A stretch of 64,000 nt of DNA, taken from NCBI GenBank assembly GCA_007026445.1, contig VDMD01000014.1, positions 496,001 through 560,000 on the forward strand, written 5' to 3'. The notes beneath the pieces were generated by a model. The model was not told the DNA's origin, did no database searches, and was given only the letters and a program-made list of their open reading frames with translations. Below, piece after piece: positions 1 to 11,566 of the stretch. Position 1 is the stretch's first letter, and each line of letters starts with the position of its first letter. A program made the translations under genes and the position numbers. The DNA is from Schizophyllum amplum (lineage: Eukaryota > Basidiomycota > Agaricomycetes > Agaricales > Schizophyllaceae).

Positions 1-1
1 G

Positions 2-520
2 GGCCTTCGGGCGCCCGCACTAGTCGAGCTACGTGTGCGCGGCAGCTGCGATAGTACGGACGTCCTATACCTGCGTGGCTTCCTCGTGTGGTCCCGCTGC
101 ACGCTGCGTACGCTGTTCATGTATGCTGTTCTGCTAGAGTCGGACGGGGACGCGCTCGTGGACGTATGCGGAGAGGTGGAGGATTTGATCTGCACTCTGG
201 GAACGGAGAGCACGGTGTGGCTTGGGCTCTTGCCGCGGCTGCGCAAGCTCACTGTCCTCGTCGTCGCAGAGGGAGTTAGGGGTGCGGCCTCAAATTTCAT
301 CAGGTCGTGCGCGCTGGCAGACATCCTTCGTGCCCGCTCAGTGAACCAACCGGAGCTGGTGAAGATCAACTTGTGGTTCAGTGAAGATTGCTATGAGGCC
401 GTCGATAGGAATGCTCTATATGAGCTGGTCTGCTTGGGCAGTGAGTGTGGCGTCAGGATGCAGTACGATGTCTTTACATGTGAACACGAAGAACTCATGG
501 ACACTTGGATGACGGTATGA
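2..520 (+). CDS. F-box/leucine-rich-repeat-like protein, C-terminal part (5' truncated)
   Basis: The frame is open from the first bases of the window and ends at TGA 518-520, so only the last ~172 residues are present. Composition and spacing (LRAPALVELRV, then TLFMYAVLL, LLPRLRKLTVLVV) look like the degenerate leucine-rich C-terminal half of the large F-box-like families of Agaricomycetes, which would present substrates to SCF ubiquitin ligases. That assignment rests on style and not on a hard motif, because the F-box itself would lie upstream of the window. No intron is needed in the visible part. A simple fungal hypothetical protein is the alternative. Confidence 0.55.
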   Translation, partial: GLRAPALVELRVRGSCDSTDVLYLRGFLVWSRCTLRTLFMYAVLLESDGDALVDVCGEVEDLICTLGTESTVWLGLLPRLRKLTVLVVAEGVRGAASNFIRSCALADILRARSVNQPELVKINLWFSEDCYEAVDRNALYELVCLGSECGVRMQYDVFTCEHEELMDTWMTV

Positions 521-695
521 TACCTACCGTATTGCAAGCTCACATTAATCATGATGGTATCTTGTCACCGTGCGAGGTGAGCAGTTCCGGCAATTGTTGT
601 CAGTACAGAGCTAAGTATAAGCGGCCGCCGTAAGTACATTCCCGAGCGATGGAAACAATTTGCACACTTGACCAGCACTATTGGAAGGACCGCAA

Positions 696-817
696 GGCGA
701 GATGGCCGAGCGGTCTAAGGCGCCAGACTAAGGATCAGTCAACATCTGTTGACAACCGTGGGAATAACCTTCCTAATCTGGTCCTCCGGGGCGTGGGTTC
801 GAATCCCACTCTCGTCA
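696..817 (+). tRNA. tRNA-Leu(AAG), with an intron after position 37
   Basis: A full type II cloverleaf can be folded. The acceptor stem 696-702 pairs with 810-816 with one G-U; the D-stem is 705-707 with 719-721. The anticodon stem 723-727 pairs with 777-781, and the T-arm 793-809 carries the TTCGAAT loop. The anticodon AAG is at 730-732, so it reads CUU and, after A-to-I editing, CUC. The mature anticodon loop requires removal of a 42-nt intron at 734-775, directly 3' of position 37, the canonical place for tRNA introns cut by the TSEN endonuclease. A short variable arm (782-792) fits leucine. The spliced length is 80 nt before CCA addition. Confidence 0.93.
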
Positions 818-1517
818 CAATTTTTCCAGAATTTACTGGATTTTTCCTGGCTCGAGGGAGCCTCGAGGAAGGTTGAAAACCGCGTAAAATTTCGAGCAGG
901 AGGAGACGCGTTGTCAATACCTTCCTTTTTGGGACGGTCCTAAAGGTTTTCCCACGATTTTCAAAGTCACTTTTTTGGCACGTGTGGCGCTGTCCAATTG
1001 GCTGAGGCGCTGCAGGCGGAGCGACTTCGAGGTCCACATTCTCTCTGAACCGTCCTCTTCTGCCACAGGTCAACACAGCGAGTTGAAGACGAGTGCCCCA
1101 CCCGTTCGTATGTTTAGTCGTTAACTGCTATCCACTGCTTCCAGGAGAATTCTATGTAGTATATCAAGCACTAGTACAGAGCGCAGACAGAACAGTGGCC
1201 AGATCGTTATGGGGAAAGAGCGTGTTCCACTCTACGGCAGGGCCATGACACTCGCATGCGCGCACATGGTCATCATACAACTACGATTGCAGTAGTAAGC
1301 CGCAAAGCAGGTTGGGGGGTGGTATATGGAACTATGCGCTGGCGAGAAGGTCCGTCTGTCCTGCGTAACTACGTGTAGAGTAAAGAGAAAGGTCATGACG
1401 AGTGAGCCATGTAGGGCCTGACCGAACAGTCCCTACATAGGCCACAGCAAGCAAGCAAGTCTACGCCCACGCCGCGTCCATCTGCGCAGCAAGGGCGGCC
1501 CGCTCCCGCAGCCCCGC
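818..1517. other. Intergenic, no gene seen
   Basis: This is the stretch between the tRNA and the 3' end of ROT1. It probably holds the tRNA terminator just after 817 (T-run at 820-825) and the ROT1 3' UTR. Short ORFs here show no recognisable family. Confidence 0.6.
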
Positions 1518-2414
1518 TCAATCGCGATCGCTGCTGCTGCTGCCGAAAATCTTGTTGAGCGCGGTCTTGACCCACGACTCGGCGTCCGGTTCGCGGAAGC
1601 CGAGCTCGCGGCGCGCGTGCTCGCCCGTGCCCCTGCGCGCGATGTTGATCTCGCGCTTGCGCTGCGTGACCAGGGAGTCCGGGTCGATCGCGACCTCACG
1701 GAGGCTCGTCTTCGGCAGCATATTGGGCGTGGTGGAGAGCAGGTACTGCGGCGGGAGCGGGGAGCCCGCGTAGTCCCACAGGCGCAGGCGGTACCCGCGG
1801 GTGACGTCCTGGTCGATGGTCCACTTGGTAATAAGCTCCGTGTAGTTGAAGTTTTCGACAAAGTTGGACTCGGCGGCGCAGGGGTCCTGCACTTGCTGGT
1901 AGCCGTCGCCCAGCGGGGTGAGGACGATGGTGCCGTTCGACTCGAGGGTGTACTGGCCGTGACACCAGCTCATGACGCCGGTGATGCAGTTCGGCTGCGA
2001 AGCTGTGGGAAGGGGTCAGCTGGCAGAGCGGTGCTGGGAAAGCGGCCGACGGACCATTCGAGTTGAAGCGGTAGCGCGCGATCTCGTAGTACATGTCCTC
2101 CGAGCTGAGGGAGATATCAGCGATTCGTCTCCTTCCCAGGGAAGGGAGGTGCGTACAAGGAGTAGGAGACGCCAGTAACGTCGGGATACGTAAATGACGC
2201 ATTGGCGGGTGTCGCAAAGCCCTGGTATCGTATCAGCCTTGAGCATCCCCAGAGCAAGAGCAGCACGCACAGATCCCGTCACGACCTTGCCGTAGCCTGA
2301 CGCCCAGGTGCCGGTGATGGCGGTCGAGTTGTGGGCTGCGTTCAGGACGATGTCCTGACCCTGGACCTGGACCAGGGAGGCGAGGAGAAGAGCGAACGCA
2401 GATGAGAGCTTCAT
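1518..2414 (-). CDS. ROT1: ROT1 family ER protein-folding factor
   Basis: Four exons (2414-2271, 2221-2157, 2104-2055, 2002-1518) splice in phase into 247 residues, close to the ~256 of yeast Rot1. The protein opens with a signal peptide (MKLSSAFALLLASLVQVQGQ). It then shows the family signature: GTWASGYGKVVTGS, FTYPDVTGVSYSF, YRFNSN, ITGVMSWCHGQYTLESNG and VQDPC. Several N-X-S/T sequons fit lumenal glycosylation. In yeast Rot1 is an essential chaperone-like factor of the ER lumen and membrane, needed for cell-wall beta-1,6-glucan synthesis and N/O-glycosylation. The second-exon acceptor follows the CAG at 2224-2222. The last acceptor must be the CACAG ending at 2003, because the nearer CGCAG breaks the frame. 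The C-terminus is hydrophilic, without the clear tail anchor seen in yeast. Confidence 0.93.
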
Positions 2415-3784
2415 GATAACTTGTAGCGGATAGATCAGAGCCGGTGGCGTGTGATGGAGGAGGCCAGAACCGGCAGCGCCAACGTTGTCAACGACGACGG
2501 CGGGGAATGGGAATGACGAAAGAGAAAGGAACGACTTTGGTTTTGTTTGGCGGCTGCCTGCGGACTCCGGCAACAGAGCGGCCGCATCTCAGTTTCCCAC
2601 GCCTCAATCTGCACTGTTCGACTTTTTTCTGTTTACCTTAGTTGCCGAAGTACTTCTGGCTCTTCGTAGACTCAGAACTGTGATAGGAAGCACGCTAGGG
2701 TTAATGTAGCAGTCGAGGACAAGTAGAAGGGCCTGCAACCAACATCACGCAGGTCGACTCTTCTTCAACTTGCAAAACTTCGAGGCTCGCCATCATGCAC
2801 TCCATCGCACCTGCAACAGAGTGTAATAGCGAGCCGCGTCGATTGTAATACCTATTGGTGTATAGAAGTAGTAGGCATCGTCCACGAAGATGATCAGTAA
2901 ACTTTGAGGGGAGTTTTGCGGATCTCTGCCTCTGTCGAGGTGAAGGGGAAGGACGAACGAATACGCAGAAGGCGAGCAGTCTTATTTCATGCGGATGCTG
3001 TGAGTAGAGCACGGGAGAGGCCTGGAAGAGGCTGTGGGCATCGCAACTATTGTACGACGTCGGTGATGACGGATCGATGAAGAGCGATATGGGCATTCCC
3101 ATTCCCCTCACATGCGATCCCGATGCGACGCGCGAATAAGTGTGGGCAGACAGGTAGTGACTGAATTGATAATGGAGGATAGAATGTATGTGTAAAGATA
3201 CAGCTTGTGTGGTAGGCAGACACTGCGCGTGAGAAAGTTCCCTAGTGAAGTTGAGTTAGTTCAGTGACTTGACAGCGTGGTGAAGCGATAGGTCAGAAGG
3301 AAGGCAACGGAAGGCTCCACATGGTTTTTATGCGCTCTCGGCCAATCGAGTCTATGACTCTTTACATCCGTATTGGTAACATCTTGAATGCGACGCGACG
3401 CGTCGAGGAGGAAGAAGGAAAGCTCACCTATGCTCTGGCCATCGTAGCCATGTAAACGGCGCAGGGAGGGGAAAAAAAAGACAGAGGAGGGAGACAAGAT
3501 GTCGACGACCAGGCGGGAGATGGATGGTGTCTGGAGGTTTGGGACAAGACGAAGAGAAAAAAATTTACGCGCGTCGCGCGCGTTACGAACCCAAGAGCCC
3601 CTCACGTGCGTGCTGTAACATCACGCCTGACAAAGGGGCAAGGCGGCGTCGGACGCGCATTCGGAATCCGCATATCACTCGCCATCGTTTGCTAATCCGT
3701 TACACAGGTCAGTATATCTTCTTGTCTTCTACCAACATAAACCTTCCCCCTCCCCCCCTCAACCCCTGGATCGCAGCTCAAACT
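2415..3784. other. Intergenic between divergent ROT1 and GSH2
   Basis: The 1.37 kb between the ROT1 start and the GSH2 start should hold both promoters. Pyrimidine-rich DNA at about 3745-3770 precedes the GSH2 ATG. ORFs on the minus strand (2701-3111, 3261-3605) have no family features and I treat them as chance. Confidence 0.55.
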
Positions 3785-5508
3785 ATGACAGACGTTCAAT
3801 CACTCATTGGACAATGGCCCCCTGCGCTCGATGAAGCCCAGGTCGAAGCCCTCAGCACTCTCGCGACGTCTTGGGCACTTTCCCATGGCTTGCTGTACCT
3901 CCCTGTGCTGAGCCCGCAACCGCCGGTGCCAGCTGCCGCCATCCATGCACCCATCTCTCTCTTCCCCTCCCCCTTCCCGCGGAAACTCTTCCTTCAGGCG
4001 CAGCGGATACAACGAACCTACAACAACCTCTACTCGAGGATAGCCATGGACACGCAGTTCTTGGACTCTGTCATGGGATCGGAAGAAGGTGTTGGCAAGG
4101 TGGACGAGTTCACGGGACAGTTGTGGCGCGGATGGAAGGCGCTACGCGACGACAATGCTCAGGTGCGTGGCTAATATATCTTCTGACCGTGTTTTCTGAC
4201 AGAATCGAAGCCTCTTCAACTAGGATTATTCCGATCGGACTATCTTCTGCACTCATCGGAGGGCAAGGGTTTGTCCTTGAAGCAGGTCGAATTCAACACT
4301 ATATCCTCATCATTCGGCTGCTTGTCACAACGGGCAGCCGCGATGCATAGGTATGCATATACATGCCATCATCTCACTGTGTTTAACTCCAGTCAAGGTA
4401 CCTGCAGCACTCCAGTCAATATTTCGGCGTGTCCGAACACTTGAAGCCGGATAACTTCCCCTCAAATGAGACGACAGCCGGCCTGGCAGAAGGTCTTGCA
4501 GCTGCGCACAAGGCTTATGGAAAGCCCAAGTATGTGTTACGCTTGATTGATCAATGACTTCCCTCTCATGCACAATAGGTCTTTTATTCTTTTCGTTGTC
4601 CAAGGTGGCGAGCGAAATGTCTTCGATCAGAGGTGGCTCGAATACGAACTGCTCGAGAGGTTTGTCGTCCTCATACAGTTGCGAATTCATGCTGATGCCG
4701 GCTCAGACATGATATTCATGTCGTACGGCAATCGCTCGATGAGCTCGCCGCGTCCGCTTCTGTCGACGACAAGAAGGTGCTTCACATCGCGCTTACCTCG
4801 TCCTCCTCCATCGAAATCTCTACCGTCTACTTCCGCGCCGGATACACGCCCACCGACTACCCCACCGCCGCCCACTACCAAACCCGCTTCCTCGTCGAAC
4901 GCTCCGCCGCCATCAAATGCCCCTCCATCCCCCTCCAGCTCGCCGGCGGCAAGAAGGTGCAGGAGGTCCTCACCCAGCCCGGCGTGCTCGACCGCTTCCT
5001 CGACGACACCACCCGCGCCTCCGCGTCCGAGATGCGCGCGAGCTGGATGGGCATGTGGGGCCTCGACGTCGCGCCGGACGGCCTGACGGCGGACACGGCC
5101 CCGGGCGAGCCGCATGGCGTGCGCCGCGCGCGCGAGCTCGCAGCGCGCCTGGTGCTCAAGCCGCAGCGCGAGGGCGGCGGGAACAACGTGTACAAGGAGG
5201 CGATCCCGGCGTTCTTGGACACGCTGCCGCCGACGGAGCGCGCGGCGTGGATTGCGATGGAGCTGATTGAGCCGCCGGCGGGCGCGGGGAACTATCTGGT
5301 GCGCTCGGGGGGCGGGGCGGCGGTGCGCACGGAGGTGGTCAGCGAGTTGGGCATCTTTGGGTGGTCGTTGTTTGGTGGGGGGAAGGTGGAGGAAGAGCGC
5401 GAGGTGGGGTGGCTTTTGCGGACGAAGGGGAAGGATAGCAACGAAGGTGGCGTGGCCGCAGGATTCTCCGTGTTGGACTCCGTGCTGCTCGTGGGGGAGG
5501 CTGCGTAG
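3785..5508 (+). CDS. GSH2: Glutathione synthetase (eukaryotic type)
   Basis: Five exons (3785-4162, 4211-4350, 4398-4529, 4579-4659, 4707-5508) join in phase to 510 residues, the usual fungal size. The enzyme ligates glycine to gamma-glutamylcysteine with ATP in the cytosol, the last step of glutathione synthesis. Family motifs are in order: RSDY and LKQVEFNTIS (about 134-158, substrate binding), ERNVFDQRWLE (about 226-236), the segment EISTVYFRAGYTPTDYP, and the ATP-grasp glycine-rich loop REGGGNNVYKEAI (about 396-408), ending in ELGIFGWSLF. The acceptor at 4210 (TCGAAG) was chosen because the following CAG or TAG sites break the frame. The chosen ATG follows a pyrimidine-rich leader. No frameshift is needed. 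Confidence 0.96.
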
Positions 5509-5798
5509 TTCAGCTTTTGCAGGAGGTGGACAGCCGACTCGAGAAGGACAAGGACACGATCGGGCCCCTTCGCTAGGATCGCGAGTCTGGCGTCGGCGAG
5601 TGCATCGCGGTTGCGAAGAAAGTATCAGAATCGTCTCAATGTGGCTCGCCCAAAACAATGGGAAGCGCAAGCATTGTGCTGTAGTACGTGTATGGATCCA
5701 TATTATTATTCATACTTGGAAAACCAGCCCAGAATCTGGGACTCTCCCGGAATTTGGCCTCCGAGTTCATGTAATTCGTCCTGAGTCAAGGTGCCCCT

Positions 5799-5805
5799 AT
5801 AAGTA
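5799..5805 (+). promoter_or_regulatory. Candidate TATA box of the acyltransferase gene
   Basis: TATAAGT lies about 118 bases before the ATG at 5923, in the short spacer after GSH2. The position is plausible for a fungal core promoter; no other promoter element is recognisable. Confidence 0.35.
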
Positions 5806-5922
5806 TGCCGCTGCGCGCCTCGCGGCCGTTGCTTTCCACCCAGTGCGGGCCCCTTCAAGTTCCCTCTTCCGGTCAACTGCAATCGAGAACCAGTCTGGAT
5901 ACCCTCAAGCAGTGCAGCAACT

Positions 5923-7426
5923 ATGGACGCGCCTACTCGAAAGCGTGAGTCACTTCTCGCTACTCAACGAGACAATACTAAGCTAATTCATTTCATCATC
6001 ATCTTCAATAGTCTCCCTCCATGAGCGTTACTCGGTCATGCGGCGGAACGCTTCCTTCGCTCATCCTATCGTCCTCATCGTGACCTATCCCTCGGCTGCT
6101 GCTGCTCCCACTGTCGACTTTCTGTCTCAGCGGATCACCGAGCTTCAGGAGCATTTCCCGCTCCTCCGCAGCGATGTCATGAACGCAAAGACTCGGGAGC
6201 CTGTCTTCCAGCAACGCGCCACCCCATACACGCCGGACGAGATACTGAGGCAAGAGCAGTATGTGTCCCGCGGCGGCGACAGGGAGGACAAGGAAGGGCT
6301 GCTCTTCCATGAGCTCAAGCGGATGATGGGAGAGGGCACTTCCCATCCTCTGTGGCAGACGACGCTCTACGCCGCTTCTTCTGCGAACTCCAAAAGCTAT
6401 CTCACTCTCTCTGTTGACCATGTCATTACGGATGGCAGAGGGCTTGCTCTGCTCGCCCACGCGTTACTGTCGTCCGACATATCGTCGCTCCCGATGGAGT
6501 CCCTCCAGTCAATTCCGTTGCTGGAAGACACGCACGACATACGTCCGTCGTACGCACATCTTGTGCCTATCGTTCTGAAGGAGCTCGTCATCCCGAAACT
6601 TCCGACGATCATTCAGCAATACATCAAGCCAGCCGACAAGGCCTGGCCAGCAGGTTATGCTCAAGCTGCGCGGTCGCCCACGGATTGCGAGTGGGACCTC
6701 TCCTTGCTCGAGCTATCCGCGTCTCTCGTGGCTTCCCTCAAATCGATTGGGAAGGAGCGCGGAGTGAAAACTCTTCACCCGCTACTCAAAGTCGCATACC
6801 TCGTAGCCATGTGGGCTGTCTTCGGGCGCGACGCCGCATCGTTCACGCTACAAGCGGACACCCCGCGGTCTGAGCGTAACGCGTCTCTCGGTCATGCGTA
6901 CTGCACTGCCAACTACACGAGCTCTGTCGATGTTCATGTGCAGCCCGTGTCGACGGACGACTTTTGGGTCATGGCGCAGCGGATGGCGTCCGAGCTCAGC
7001 TCGCCCCAAGGCATACAGAAGGGCAGATATACCATGGGCATGCTCTCTTTCATCCCCGACCCTGTTCCCGACCCTTCGAAGGCGGAAACGGATCGACCGA
7101 CCGGATGGGAGGAGTTCTTCCTGAACAAGGCGCACTCGCCGGAGCCGTTTGGCGGATCTCTCCAGGTTAGCAACCTTGGCTACGTGGACCTTCCGCCAGG
7201 TGCGGAGGACGTAGCGTGGAGCCAGGCGTGCTGGCCAGCCGGCCCTGCTATCTGCACCGGCGTCATTGGGCATAAGGGCGGGGTGAGGGTGGCGACGGTT
7301 TGGAGGGAGGGTGCGGCGGTCGAGAAGGCCGAGGTGAAGACTGTGGAAGAGGTGTACATGCGGGTATTATGCAGACTTGTGGATCCCTCCAGGAAGGGAT
7401 GGACGCTGAATGACTTGACTGCATAA
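5923..7426 (+). CDS. Alcohol O-acetyltransferase-like (condensation-fold) acyltransferase
   Basis: A 22-bp first exon (5923-5944) encodes MDAPTRK and splices to 6012-7426, giving 478 residues that begin LSLHERYSVMRRN, a typical start for this fungal family. The HxxxDG active-site motif of CoA-dependent acyltransferases is present at about 144-149 (DHVITDGRG). It also has the late conserved segment around VSNLGYVDLP, the equivalent of the DFGWG-type region. Members related to yeast Atf1/Atf2 move acetyl groups from acetyl-CoA to alcohols or sterols; others act in secondary metabolism, so the substrate is open. It sits alone, downstream of GSH2 on the same strand, with no polyketide or peptide synthetase neighbours. 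I see no intron in the long exon. Confidence 0.75.
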
Positions 7427-10400
7427 TATTGTCATTATGGCATATAAGTAGAAGTGCTACGCACTACTGCCAAGCAGGAACACATAGCGGGAGGCTTGGC
7501 TCTGCAGAAAGGATGCCAGACGGCTGCGGTTTTAGTCTCGTCGTGGGAGACCGTGTCGTGACAAGCCGTGAGGGTCAGTGTTGGCCACTGTCCCGTGGCG
7601 AGCGATACCCTAAGATCACGACGAGTCGGCGGCCCTGGCAAAACTCGTATCAGTCTTCTCGAAGTCCTTTCCTCATGATGCAGGGGCTGGAAGCCATGAG
7701 TGGCATTCAAGTATGTGAGATCCATGGATTCGAAGTCAGGCCAGCAATATACGTACGCGTACGTCTACCAGCAACCACCGCTCATCGGTGAATACGCTCT
7801 TCGCCGAGGCGGCCTACTAGTAGCCAGCGCACGTAAGTACTCAACGAGCTTGTGGGCCGTGGTCAGCGTGTCCGGCGCCCGTATGGTCTCACCCACGAGT
7901 CACACCTTTGCCCGACACTAAGCCGTCGAGTTGAGTCCCCGAGGACCATTTACGGGATCACGGGCGTATGCCTCACTTGATTCGATGGGGGTGTTTGCGG
8001 TCCAGTGAGGTGTTCGTGGTCCAGTGAGGGCCGCCGGGCCAGCGATGCCCCGCGGCGTCGAGATCAATGACGGAAGTACTTCATTAAATAACGGCGTCGT
8101 CGAAGACGGGTGCAGAGGCTTCTCCATTCAGCACGCGCTTGTGGACACGATGGTCGAGCTCACAACGGCCTGGCGTCCTGTAGTGAAACTCTGAGGCGGT
8201 GGTTTTCCAGAAGTTAGGAGATCTGGGACGACAAATCCGCCGTCCGCCGATTCGGCGGATGATGGCGGACACACGTGGCGCAGACTCTTCGCAGAGACAC
8301 CACGGACTCTCCGCGGAGACCCTCCGCAGACTCTCCACGAAGACTCCCGAAAGACACCAAAACCTTCCTACAGTACAAAGTGCACTGATATGTATTATCG
8401 GGAGGCCTATCAACGTATATAAGTACTCGCCACTAGTTATAGCGCTCACATTGTCAACAGCGGAGAGTACTACAAGGGTGGACGGGGTCTCCGCGGAGAG
8501 TCTTTGTGAAGAGTCTGCGCGGACCCTTCGCGGAGGCTCTTCACAAAGACCTCCCATGGCAGAGACCATCTACTGAGCCCCTCTGTAGTTTCCAGCTCAA
8601 ACTATCAGGCCTTCAGGTGTTAATACTATATCGCTGCACCGTTACACGTGTGTGTAAGAACAAGAGATTCACCCAAAAAGGCAACCTTAAAGCAAAAGCG
8701 CCGATCACCCCAGGATCACCCCTACATACCGTGACAACGAGACCGTGGCGACCCTCGAGCTTCCTGGAAGCCGGCCATAGCATTTTGGGAGTCTTCGGCC
8801 TCGCAGGACGTCGCACACGGCGTCCAGGACCTTGAAAAGGACTTGCGCGCCGTCATCGTCTCACCACGTGTGTCCGCCATCATCCGCCGGATCGGCGGAC
8901 GGCGGATTTGTCGTCCCAGAACCGCGATGCTCTCCAGAAGTGTTCTGGGTGTTCGCGGGGGGTATCGCCGTTGATTGTGCCAACTAGTGGAGAAAGACGA
9001 GGTGATGGTACTCCGAGGTGGACAGAAAGGTCCTGCGGTGCTCACGCGACTGTTCGAGATGATCAATGTCATTACGCAGTTGATGCGAGGACTTTACGAT
9101 CTCAAAATCTCACCTTCGAGCGTGGGGCACCGCAAGGCCCCTTCGACCATGAGACAAGTTCTGCTCGCGTGCTAGCCATAATCACCGCGCGCGGACGATG
9201 GAAGTGGATTGACTGTGCGAGAGGGCTGGGCTAGATTGGAATTCCTTAGTAAGACTTTGTAAGGTGGGGAAGATCTAGAAGCAGCGCGGAGGCAAGACAA
9301 ACTAAGGGATACACACCGTTCCGTTGTGGTGCTGAGCCCTCCGCAGTAGGAAGGCAGGCTATGTACAAATGCCAGTGCCAGTGATGACGCCGGAAGGGCC
9401 GAGAGAGAGCGTTCCAAGACGGAGATAGCAGGCGAGTACGTGTGACCAGAAGGTATCAGAAGCACCTTCATCGACATGTTCGTTCCTCGGAAGCAAGGTA
9501 CCGGTGGGCCCTGTAAGCAGCGTATCAATGGGTGGGTTCGACCGACAAGCCGCAGGGAAGAGGAGCTATGTAGAGGCCAGAGTTACGTACGGTATAGCGC
9601 TTTGAAGGGAGCCGTCGAGGTCGATCGACTCTAGCAAAGGCCCATGCGGGGCCATGCCAGCGCAGTACAGCTATCACCGATACGGAGGTCGACAGTAGGC
9701 GGGGTGTAGATCGTGAGGCGCGTCCGCGAGTGTACAATTATAGGCGTCATCTGCACGGATTCACCCCTTCAGAATATAGCGGCCTGCGACTGGAGAAGCG
9801 CGCAAGCCAGAGATCACCATAGTGGTATGTACTTGCTTTCTTGGTGTGAGGTTTGTTTGGTTTGCTTTGTTAGCATCAGGGGGCGGAACAACTTGGTCTT
9901 TCGGAGGTGGGCTTGAATGAACATAGAAGGACCTCCTTAGGCCACGGCCTCAGTTGACATCGGGCCACCGTCACCCACGGGCTCAGTTGACATCTGAGGT
10001 CGGTCCAAGCTAGTCTCGCGGCGGAGAAGGACATAGGTCGTAGGAGGTAGTAGGGACAGAAGGCCACTGTGATGTTGCTGATCTTCCGGCTGCGGGCATA
10101 CTTACGAAGATGAACGAGAACAAGTGGCCAGAGACGTCATGCCGCGAAGAGATCGTCCGGATGAGATAGATGTCGAGTGCGAGTGAGAGAGAGATAGATG
10201 GTGAGCGCGAGAGATAGGTGACAAGGATATCTGCCCCGAGGTGGGGCAACGCAAGGAGCATGGCGGGGCTCCACTGGGGAAGGGCGGGGTTCCCGCGATG
10301 GATGGGAAGGCGTGAGAGGCGCCGTCGTGAGGTGTCAGACGGACCGTGCGCGCAAGAGTGCAAATCGCTCCAAGAACATGATGTAGGCAAGGTCGGACGA

Positions 10401-11566
10401 AGCTTGCGGCCTGCATCCGATGCATAGCTGTCAGCCAGAAAGCCACAAGAGCCTGAGGGACACGTTACGGTCGGTCGGTGTTCTATACCACCCGTCAACG
10501 ATGTTCCCAGGGTATGCGGCTGCGTTACCTCAGCGCTTGCGAGAGATCTTCCAACTTCTCGAGTCGTGGTATAAAAAACGACAGAGCGGCGTAATCAAAT
10601 GAGAGAGTCGCAGATAAGTATGTGGCAGGCGTCCAGTAGCTGCACGAGGCAGAGAATATTCACGTCGGAGAGGGGCGATGAGGAGCTCGACGATACGCGC
10701 AATCCGGTGTTCGCAGCTAGCCTTCATGCCACCGCAGCGATGGCCTATACAAAGCTCGGACCGGATGATAAATTGTATGAGCGCACAATAGTTAGCGGAG
10801 AATACTCGAGGTACGAAGGGCGTACCTTAGCGAGGAGGGCGGCCCCCAGCAACGAAGGAGCGCGCCATCGCATACACAGGCGGGAGGGGATGAGCTCTCG
10901 GGTCTGGAGCGCTTAGAGATCGCCGAGACCGTCGGCGGGCGCGCTTGCTGTGAGACAAGTATAGCGGGCGGACAGGACGGGGTCGGGGAAGGCTCGGTGT
11001 ATAGTAGATAGAAGCACCACAGACTTGCGCGCGTATGTCCAGGAGAAGCAGGGAGAGGGGACGGATTGATGGAGGTGTCCATAACGCGTTTTTACGATCG
11101 GAGCATGGTGCGCATCCATATGGCCGCTGGCGAGCGCCTCGGGGTGACATCTTGCTGGGTTGAATGAAGGCCAGCGAGGCTGAAGACAAGCGTGGAAGCA
11201 GTTCATACGTGACGAGCAACAACAGAGTATGTAACTTCAAGCAGAAAGATACACGGAACCGGTGCATTCAGCAGATACGGGTGCTGCGGTTGTGGTGGCG
11301 CAAGTTGAACCGTCGACAAGACTATCCTTCTTGGGACAAGATTGGGACAAGACGTGCTTTCTTCGGGAAAAGTGCACGTGATGTACAGCGAGACGCGTCA
11401 CTTATATTTCGAAACCTTGGCTTTTTACATTTCAGAGGCCGTTATATACGCCCGCTGCCCGCGCCGAGACGTCCCTTTGCTCTCCCGCGCATCTCTTCGC
11501 CTTTCTCAGCAACGCACGGTCGTTGCCTAGAAGCCAGTCAGCTTACTCTTCACGGACCGCCTCACG
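7427..11566. other. Long gene-poor stretch containing one inverted-repeat element
   Basis: About 4.1 kb without a recognisable coding gene. ORFs up to 162 codons occur (for example 10010-10498 minus) but show no domain, no consistent splice extension and low-complexity composition. The clear structure is the 699-bp element at 8222-8920, described separately. The last few hundred bases before 11567 should be the promoter of the proteasome gene; a TTATATA at about 11443 may belong to it. Confidence 0.5.
8222..8920. mobile_element. Non-autonomous inverted-repeat element with 57-bp ends (MITE-like)
   Basis: The left end 8222-8278 and the reverse complement of 8864-8920 agree at 56 of 57 bases by eye, starting TCTGGGACGACAAATCC. 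The inside (8279-8863) has no transposase-like ORF. Next to each end it carries many copies of short CCGCGGAG or CTCTTCGCAGA-type words, themselves partly inverted (8283-8345 against 8481-8560). No target-site duplication is evident at the borders (GA on the left, AC on the right), so the true limits or the superfamily remain open. Near-identity of the ends implies a fairly recent event. Confidence 0.75.

Noticed and set aside
4687..5670. 327-codon minus-strand ORF opposite the last GSH2 exon
   Set aside because: It is the antisense shadow of GC-rich coding DNA; composition is Arg/Ala/Leu/His-heavy with no domain, and GSH2 on the plus strand is certain.
10010..10498. 162-codon minus-strand ORF in the gene-poor stretch
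   Set aside because: No domain, no splice extension, and a Ser/Leu dipeptide run caused by a GA-rich plus-strand tract.
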